Positions 58,317 to 64,000 of a stretch of DNA of 64,000 nt are shown in pieces (position 1 is the first letter of the stretch; the number at the start of each line of letters is the position of its first letter). The DNA comes from Chrysophaeum taylorii (lineage: Eukaryota; Sar; Pelagophyceae; Pelagomonadales; Pelagomonadaceae), in the NCBI GenBank assembly GCA_029834535.1, contig JAQMWT010000034.1, positions 62,001 to 126,000 on the forward strand, in the 5' to 3' direction. The notes under the pieces were generated by a model. The model did not search any database. It was given only the letters and a program-made list of their open reading frames with translations, and was not told the origin of the DNA. Both the position numbers and the translations under genes were made by a program.

Positions 58317-60491
58317 TCACCCCGCACGGCGGCGCAGGGCGAGGTCCGAGGGGGTTTCTTTAGTTTCTTCGTCGCTCGCCACCTCGAGGTCCTTCCCCCC
58401 CGAAAAGAGCGTCTTGTCGGCGTCGTCGTCGTCTTCGTCGTTCAGGGGAGTCGGCTTGTAGCCATCCGCGACGTTCTCGACCGCGCAGGGGCCGTGGGTC
58501 GGGACACATTTGCCCCGGAGGAAGAGGTGGGCCGCCCACGCCACAGCACCGGCAAGCAGCGCGAGGGTAAGGATCGTGATTGTGGCAGGATAATAGAGTA
58601 CGTAGTACGCCACCCAGGCGCCAGACGTAGAGCTCAAAAATCTGATCGCCGGGTCGAGCGGAACCGACTCCCCGTTGACGAGAAAGTGGAGGCGCGGGGG
58701 CTGCTTGGATTCCTCGCAGGCGTCCCCGCAGAGATTGGTGTTTCGCTTGTGGAAGACGATAATTGTCTGCTTCTCCCCTTGCTTGAAGATGGTCTTGGTG
58801 GGCGGGGTGAGGGGTCGTCGGGTCCAGTACTTGCCGTCGACATTCTCGTGGAAATCCATCACGTTCTTTACTTGCCAGATGAATTGAAGGTTGCCCCCTT
58901 TGTTGTCGTTGTAATCTTTCATTCGGGCGAGCAAAAGATCCTTCGCCTTTTGATGATCCATGTCGACCGTGCCGAGGTCGAGGTACCGCTGTTTGTAGGG
59001 CGTGTTCGCGCCCGGGATGGGGTAGCGGTCCTTGATGTAGTCTTCCGAGGTCTCGAAGACGTCCGAGACTTTGGGCGAGTCGTGGTCTGGCCATTCCGAC
59101 TTTTTGAAAGGTTCGAGGTGGAGCTTGAAGGGGGCCTCGCCGAGGCCGAGAGCCTCGGTCGCGTCCCCGGCAATGATCCAGGCCTCGTCGGTGAAGTAGT
59201 AGTGCGTGTGAAACTTCCACCACACGAGCTCGAGGTCGAAATCGGCCTGCGACAACCCCCACGTCATCGATTCCCCGTCTTTCGGGACCTCGTAGGTCCC
59301 CGCTTGCTGGGGAAATGCCGACATCAAGTCGGGGGCGTGCGGTACCAAGGGAATCGTCGCTTTCGTCTTGGGGTCGTCGGACACGAGCATGCTGACCTCG
59401 AACCAAAACGGTTCTCGAGGGGATTCGGCGACGAAATTAGCGAGGGCTTCGAAGAAGTACCGCGGCGTCATCGGGATGCCATACCCCGGCGGCCACGACT
59501 TCATGTAGCACGCCGACCCCAGTCCCGCGCACATGTCGTCGCCGTGGGTCTCGAATCCGTTGAACGCGACGTGCGGCCAAATTGGCGACAACGGGTTCAC
59601 GTTCCAGACGTGAAAGTGGTGCATGTGGACCGGCGGGTACGCGACTATCAACCCGTCGTCGTCGGCCAGGTTTGTCATCGTGGCCACCGCATACTTCCCA
59701 ATCGTCTCGGGCAGGCCGGGAAGGTCCGCGAAGGGCTGGAACCACGCGTAGTGCCACGAGCCCACCGACCGGTCCTCAAACGGTCCGATTCTGTTGACGT
59801 GCCACGTGCCTCGATCGGCCGCGAACGAGCATTTCTGGAGCATCTTCTCGTGGTTCTTGGTGAGGGGGCTCTTCCGCTTGTAGTCCTTGTTGACGAAGTA
59901 GTCCCCGCGGATCGTCGAGCTCCAAGAACTGATCGTGATGTCGTACAACGGATGTCCGGGCTTCGTCGACAAGTTGTAGTACTGGTCCTCCGTCGTCTTC
60001 GAGTAGAACATCTCGAAGTCCCGCGTCGACTCCCATTTGCACTTGGCGCGCCCCTTCTGGTACGAGTTCCACTCGCTCAACAGCTCCCTGTTCACCATGT
60101 GCTCGCAGAACTGAGACTGCGTCGGACCCAGGCTCGAGCAGTGCTCCGACGTCTTCAAAATCTCCGCCCGAACACGAGCCTCCCCTTCCTCGCTCAGACT
60201 TGCCGGACCCACCTTGCTCGTATCAAGCACGAACGCCAGCGAGTCGTCCGATTTTGTCGCCGCGAACACGTGCGGCGTACTCAGGGCGCCCTTCACTTTC
60301 ATCAACACCATGGGCCCGACGAACAACACGTGCACCACCACGAACAGGTACCACGGCCAGCCCCCGTTCTCCATGATCACCTTGGGTAGCACGAGCACGA
60401 GCCGCACGACGCCGGCGACCTTCCAGAACAAGAACACCACCCCCTTCCGCACGGACTCGAGACATCTCTGTCCCTCAAGATGCATCATCAT
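58317..60491 (-). CDS. Multi-pass-anchored protein resembling Cu type II ascorbate-dependent monooxygenases
   Basis: 724 aa from the ATG at 60491. Two N-terminal membrane segments (about 17-37 and 45-64) and one near 622-655 enclose a large lumenal domain. HMHHFHVWNVNP (about 286-297) resembles the CuH His-His block of PHM/DBH (HHM....C), followed by a Cys pair (MCAGLGSACYMKSW) and a PPGYGIPMTP...FWFEVSM run like the inter-domain strand of that family. WKFHTHYYF (about 423-431) resembles the CuM HTHH motif. No Pfam-level identity can be shown; the call is by motif order. The cytosolic C-terminal tail is acidic. If active, it would hydroxylate peptides or small molecules with copper and ascorbate. 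Confidence 0.5.
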   Translation of the reverse strand: MMMHLEGQRCLESVRKGVVFLFWKVAGVVRLVLVLPKVIMENGGWPWYLFVVVHVLFVGPMVLMKVKGALSTPHVFAATKSDDSLAFVLDTSKVGPASLSEEGEARVRAEILKTSEHCSSLGPTQSQFCEHMVNRELLSEWNSYQKGRAKCKWESTRDFEMFYSKTTEDQYYNLSTKPGHPLYDITISSWSSTIRGDYFVNKDYKRKSPLTKNHEKMLQKCSFAADRGTWHVNRIGPFEDRSVGSWHYAWFQPFADLPGLPETIGKYAVATMTNLADDDGLIVAYPPVHMHHFHVWNVNPLSPIWPHVAFNGFETHGDDMCAGLGSACYMKSWPPGYGIPMTPRYFFEALANFVAESPREPFWFEVSMLVSDDPKTKATIPLVPHAPDLMSAFPQQAGTYEVPKDGESMTWGLSQADFDLELVWWKFHTHYYFTDEAWIIAGDATEALGLGEAPFKLHLEPFKKSEWPDHDSPKVSDVFETSEDYIKDRYPIPGANTPYKQRYLDLGTVDMDHQKAKDLLLARMKDYNDNKGGNLQFIWQVKNVMDFHENVDGKYWTRRPLTPPTKTIFKQGEKQTIIVFHKRNTNLCGDACEESKQPPRLHFLVNGESVPLDPAIRFLSSTSGAWVAYYVLYYPATITILTLALLAGAVAWAAHLFLRGKCVPTHGPCAVENVADGYKPTPLNDEDDDDADKTLFSGGKDLEVASDEETKETPSDLALRRRAG

Positions 60492-60831
60492 CACAACTAT
60501 CCTTTCTCCTCCTTGTAGTGTGCTCCCTCGAGGTCCCACCCTCCCTGACGCTGACGCACAACCGTCGTCATCCTTCGACAAAATAATCACTTCTTCCTCA
60601 GAATTTTTTTTCTCTCTCTCTGTTTCCTTCGACTTCCCCGCCAAAAGACGTCACTCTCGTCGCGTCGCTTGTGGCAAAACTAACGTTTCTTTCTTTCTTT
60701 CTTCCTTCAAGGAGAAACTTGAAACTCCAAATTTTACCACAATCACCACCACATTTTCTTTTGGTTTCCGCACACAGTCACGTCACGTCACGAGGGGCGG
60801 GGGGGGGGGATTTTTTTCAGAGAGAGGAGGC

Positions 60832-60872
<41 letters not shown>

Positions 60873-61640
60873 GCCTAGAAAGGTGCCGTATCTATCGAGA
60901 TCCCCAGTCAATCGTCTGCTTGCGACACGTTCGGTATGGCACAACGGCGCCGGTGTATCCTATCCTCCCAATAATGATGTATGTCAGAAACGCGGCGCAC
61001 ACTTCATCATCATATCATCTTGGGGTCTTTTTTATCTTATAGGGCTATACGTGGTTTTGTGGCAAAAAGCACAAGTATATCACTTAATCTTTCGCGTGGG
61101 CGCCTCTTTTCGTTACGACCGCGCGCGAGATCGATCACGCGCAACATCCTGCGACCCGCGTAATTTGAACACCCCATGCGGACCACGTACGTGTCGGTCA
61201 TCAATTTCAACCCGAGCGCCGATGCTCGATTTTTTTTCGCGCAAAAGATTGACCCCCCAAGACCGAGGCGTGCTCGTGTGTCATGACTCGCTAGAACATG
61301 ACTTTTCGCAGTGCGGATTTGGGCCGGAACGGGGAACTGCCGACGTGAATTTCAGTCGCCTTAAGATAGGACTCAAGAAGCGTCGTGAGCAGCAGGGCAG
61401 AGAAGTTTGCTTGGGTCCTATTCGGCAATTTCGTCAATGGTTTCTTTCTTTCTTTTTTTCTTTCGACAGGGTCCCGCAGAAAAAAAAACTAAACGTAACA
61501 TCGGAGGAACCGGCGTTCCACCGAAAAAATTCGTACGCCTCATCATAATGCTCAACAGTTGTGTTCAGTTGCGGTTCTCCGTTTCCGGCGCTACCACTTC
61601 GATCGACGCAGTCATAGGTTTTGATTGAAGGGTGGTGGTA
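60492..61640. other. Intergenic, with (CTG)12 repeat
   Basis: No gene recognised. Pyrimidine-rich at 60600-60720, with a G-run at 60798-60809. Long frames overlapping this region on the plus strand are compositional. Confidence 0.5.
60835..60870. repeat. (CTG)12 microsatellite
   Basis: Twelve perfect CTG units. Confidence 0.95.
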
Positions 61641-62504
61641 TCCACGGTCCGATTCTTTCATTCAGAAACCACCACATCAGGGCGACAACGACAAGGTCGG
61701 GAACCAACCAATATGCGTTTTCAAGACGAAGTACACACTCACTGGATGTCGTTAAAATGCAAAAAGCAGCACCGAGGATCTGTCGCAATCGAAGCAGGGT
61801 CAGCGTGTGAAGATGATGTGGCGTTTGCGTTTACTGACCGTCGCGTCGCGAGTGATGAGACGCCTCGTCTCATCAAGCACCTATTATGCCAGATGGGGCA
61901 TGGAAGTCTGGACACACGGGCAACCTCCAAGCAGAGAAAGAACCAAAATAACCAGAGACACCACTTTTCGTTTCCAAGCCTGACATTCTCTACAACGAAC
62001 CGGCGTCGTGCTTACGACGGTGCCAACCTCTCCGACTTAGACGTTGGTGACATTCGTCATATCCCGGTTGTGGCGATGGTCGAATACCTGGGCTCGGTAA
62101 TCTCTCGCAAGTTACTGCGTAGTGATTCTGAAGACGTCGTCTCTCATCTGAAGCAGATGGCAACGGCTTTTGACGCGCTTCGTCGTTGCGGTTTTCGCCT
62201 CGAGATACGTCTCTGCTTGAGCCAGGTGAACTGTCAAGTACGTCGGTCTCTTTCCGTCCTCTTCCACGGTGCGGAATCATAGTGCCTAAACGCCGAGGTT
62301 GTCTTCAATCGCCAGCGATACTTTACGTGTACAATGTGCACGCGCTACGCGTCGGTTTACGCGACACCAGGCCTCAAATCGATATCAAAACTTCTATCCA
62401 CCTTTGAAGAGCGCCTTAGCGACTATCGATGCTTATATCTCTCGCCGACAGCTCCGCTATGCAGGCCACGTTGCCCGGATGTCCTGGGACCGTGTCCTTC
62501 AGAA

Positions 62505-62608
62505 GATGCGATGCGATGCGATGCGATGCGACGCGATGCGACGCGATGCGATGCGATGCGATGCGTTGCGACGCGATGCGACGCGATACGTTGCGTTGCG
62601 CTGCGTTG
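62505..62608. repeat. Pentanucleotide (GATGC/GACGC)n inside the LINE
   Basis: About 20 units of GATGC with GACGC and GTTGC variants, directly following the GHVARM-like coding block. The array is open in several frames. Confidence 0.9.
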
Positions 62609-62855
62609 CTCTCCTCCTGGTGCGCCGCCTCCAAACACGCGTCCCCACACTTCATATACAGTCGGGGTCTGAACAAGGCACTCCGCAAATTCCACATACC
62701 AACGCAGACCTGGTACTTCCTCGCTCAAGATCACGACATATAGCGACAGACCTTCAACTTTCCCTAACTTCCCCTTTATACGCCTCAAGTCAGAACGCCT
62801 TTTGATTTGGCGCTGAGATCACCCTGCGCCCCGTGCATTCGGCGGGCCTCTGATA

Positions 62856-62856
<1 letters not shown>

Positions 62857-62888
<32 letters not shown>
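62857..62888 (+). repeat. (GTTA)8 LINE tail
   Basis: Eight perfect GTTA units, the same tail unit as in the 3' fragments near 16822, and in reverse near 11197 and 23654. Confidence 0.9.
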
Positions 62889-63363
62889 ATTGGGTCGACG
62901 ATGTCCCTCTCTCTCCCCCGTTCTTATTTTTTGTTTTAAAAGCGCTTCCATTTTGCTTGTCGCGACACGCGTTTTCGCTAGGTCACTCTCCTACCTTAGT
63001 ACTGCGCGAGCGAGGATTGCAGCCTCATACTCGACTCGATGGGCGGCGGCAACGGCGGTTGCGGCGACACTACGGGAGGTTGCTTGCCATGATGTGAGTT
63101 CTGTCTGGGAAGAAGAGCTTCTCGGCCCAAAAAAGATTCTCGCTCCCCTCACCCACCAAGCACGGGGGATTTTTAAAAGTCTGCTTACGGAAGTGCTCCC
63201 GCGCTTATCCTCGGCGACGATCAAGGTGCAAGGTGTCGCGTAAGACCACGCGGTGCGGGATCGTCCTTGCCCTTTTCACGAGGTGCCCCCCCGCCGAAGA
63301 ACGACGACGTCATTGACGGGTTTAAGGGTTAGTGTTACATAATAAGGGTTAGTTTTACGTTTG
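62889..63363. other. Intergenic, unassigned open stretch
   Basis: A plus-strand frame (62890-63243) includes a helical, protein-like end (SVWEEELLGPKKILAPLTHQ, then SLLTEVLPRLSSATIKV) but has no recognisable domain. Two short GGGTTAGT motifs lie just before the nitrilase start. Confidence 0.35.
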
Positions 63364-64000
63364 ATGATGCGGGTCGCCGTGGGGCAGATGACCTCGACGT
63401 CGGTGCACGCGACGAACCTGCATATCGCGAACGAGCTATGCGAGCGCGCCAAGGCCGCGGGCGCGGCGATGCTGGCGCTCCCCGAATGCTTCGCGTTCAT
63501 AGGGGGGTCCGAAGCGAAGGAAACGGTCGCACAGGCGACGGCGCTGAACGACGAACCGTTCGGCGACTTTCAAGGGCTAGCGAGACGTCACGGTCTGTGG
63601 CTGTCGTGCGGCGGTTTCCACGAGCGCGCGTCGGCGTCCAAGGTCTACAATTCGCACGTCATTGTGGACGCGTCGGGGTCGATCGTCCGAGCGTACCGGA
63701 AATGTCACCTCTTCGACGTTTCGATCCCCGGGGGCGCCGTGCTCATGGAGTCGAAGACTACCGTGCCGGGGGACGCGGTGGCCGAGGTTGTCGAGACGCC
63801 GGTGGGTCGGCTGGGGCTGACGACCTGCTACGACCTTAGATTTCCTGAGCTCTTCACGGCTCTCGCGAGAAGGGGAGCGGAGGTTATTCTCGTGCCGTCG
63901 GCGTTTACCGTTCCGACGGGTCTCGCTCATTGGCACCTCCTTTTGCGAGCGCGCGCCGTCGAGACCCAGTGCTACGTTGCGGCCGCGGCCCAAGTTGGAA
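63364..64000 (+). CDS. Nitrilase/omega-amidase-like amidohydrolase (NIT1/NIT2 type), 3' truncated by window
   Basis: First 212 residues of a carbon-nitrogen hydrolase. The Glu-Lys-Cys triad is visible: Glu in MLALPECFAFIG (about 40), Lys in VRAYRKCHLFDV (about 115), and Cys in LGLTTCYDLRFPELF (about 155). LLRARAVETQCYVAAAAQVG is the next conserved block. The spacing and the CYD.RFPEL motif fit the NIT1/NIT2 branch, which deaminates glutathione side-products or alpha-ketoglutaramate. The ATG at 63364 (or 63367) gives a complete N-terminal strand MRVAVGQMTST. No transit peptide. The frame is open at the window end. Confidence 0.9.
   Translation, partial: MMRVAVGQMTSTSVHATNLHIANELCERAKAAGAAMLALPECFAFIGGSEAKETVAQATALNDEPFGDFQGLARRHGLWLSCGGFHERASASKVYNSHVIVDASGSIVRAYRKCHLFDVSIPGGAVLMESKTTVPGDAVAEVVETPVGRLGLTTCYDLRFPELFTALARRGAEVILVPSAFTVPTGLAHWHLLLRARAVETQCYVAAAAQVG

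Larger units (their letters stand above)
61650..62888 (+). mobile_element. LINE 3' half with (GTTA)n tail
   Basis: Plus-strand text follows LINE ORF2 order. It reads a degenerate FADD-like block (VAFAFTDRRVASDETPRLIK, about 61815-61875), VVAMVEYLGSVISRKLLRSD (about 62065-62125), LSVLFHGAES (about 62250-62280), and RRQLRYAGHVARMSWDRVLQ (about 62445-62500), the near-universal [RK]RL.W.GHV.RM block. It then runs into a GATGC-type repeat and ends in (GTTA)8 at 62857-62888. The same family is at 15250-16690. Several stops and frame changes make it inactive. The 5' part is missing. Confidence 0.75.

Noticed and set aside
58113-60389. A 758-codon open frame on the plus strand opposite the Cu-monooxygenase-like gene
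   Set aside because: Arg/Val/Gly/His-rich translation without domains. It exists because the real minus-strand gene is GC-rich at third positions. The minus frame has membrane segments and metal-site-like motifs.
60214-61548. A 444-codon plus-strand frame from inside the Cu-monooxygenase-like gene into the spacer
   Set aside because: It begins antisense to coding sequence and continues through poly-T, CTG and other simple sequence with no recognisable domain.
1-64000. Virus-derived insertions (capsid, integrase, DNA polymerase B, LTR pairs)
   Set aside because: No capsid, packaging ATPase, LTR pair or viral polymerase block was seen. The mobile sequences here fit LINE, Helitron and DNA-transposon classes.
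1-64000. tRNA, rRNA or riboswitch genes
   Set aside because: No cloverleaf with A and B box, rRNA core or riboswitch-like conserved block was recognised by eye. A covariance-model scan could still find a small RNA.

Overview
The window looks like nuclear DNA of a GC-rich, intron-poor photosynthetic eukaryote, most likely a stramenopile alga (pelagophyte-like). The evidence is eukaryote-only proteins (PLK4, katanin p80, proteasome RPN2, strawberry-notch helicase), a plastid-type glycerol-3-phosphate acyltransferase, a CbbX-like AAA+ protein, two 2OG-Fe(II) oxygenases, long uninterrupted GC-rich reading frames, and degraded eukaryotic transposons (LINE, hAT, Helitron, DDE). The species assignment is inference. 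No CRISPR array, bacterial operon, rRNA or tRNA gene was recognised.

Layout. 0.4-1.8 kb: a membrane-anchored tyrosinase. 1.8-6.6 kb: repeat-rich, with a decayed DDE transposase and other transposon scraps. 6.8-10.05 kb: a secreted PQQ-sugar-dehydrogenase-like protein and a phage-type 2OG oxygenase. 10-12.4 kb: an uncertain ORF and a LINE 3' end. 12.4-14.55 kb: a secreted zinc metalloprotease with a LamG-like domain. 14.6-17.9 kb: purine- and pyrimidine-skewed tracts and an inverted LINE remnant. 17.9-20.0 kb: a head-to-head pair, MIT-CbbX AAA+ and a 2OG oxygenase. 20.4-24.7 kb: a clean TA-flanked MITE, unassigned ORFs and LINE scraps. 24.7-26.9 kb: an unknown gene (here called A1) plus a secreted RCC1-repeat protein. 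26.9-39.4 kb: a transposon graveyard with hAT, a broken coiled-coil gene, an element bracketed by minisatellites, and a Helitron helicase tail. It also holds a second copy of the unknown gene (A2) with a broken RCC1 fragment. 39.8-60.5 kb: a compact gene island of eleven genes (ankyrin, katanin p80, DUF2828/vWA, PC-esterase, Nudix, PLK4, GH43/32-like propeller, plastid GPAT, RPN2, strawberry-notch helicase, and a Cu type II monooxygenase-like membrane protein). 61.6-62.9 kb: a LINE 3' half ending in a (GTTA)n tail. 63.36 kb to the end: a nitrilase that runs off the window.

The gene islands have very short spacers (34-240 bp), several divergent pairs that probably share promoters, and one convergent pair whose stop codons overlap. 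PLK4 and katanin p80 both act on centrioles and microtubules and suggest a flagellate stage. The tyrosinase, metalloprotease, sugar dehydrogenase, PC-esterase, GH-like propeller and Cu-monooxygenase-like protein all look secreted or membrane-bound, implying substantial secretory and surface chemistry. The most notable observations are the strawberry-notch helicase with a PIP-box plus UBZ4-like tail, the membrane protein resembling PHM/DBH copper monooxygenases, the MIT-CbbX fusion, the duplicated unknown gene with a strongly conserved core, and a LINE family with a conserved 3' stem-loop and (GTTA)n tail.
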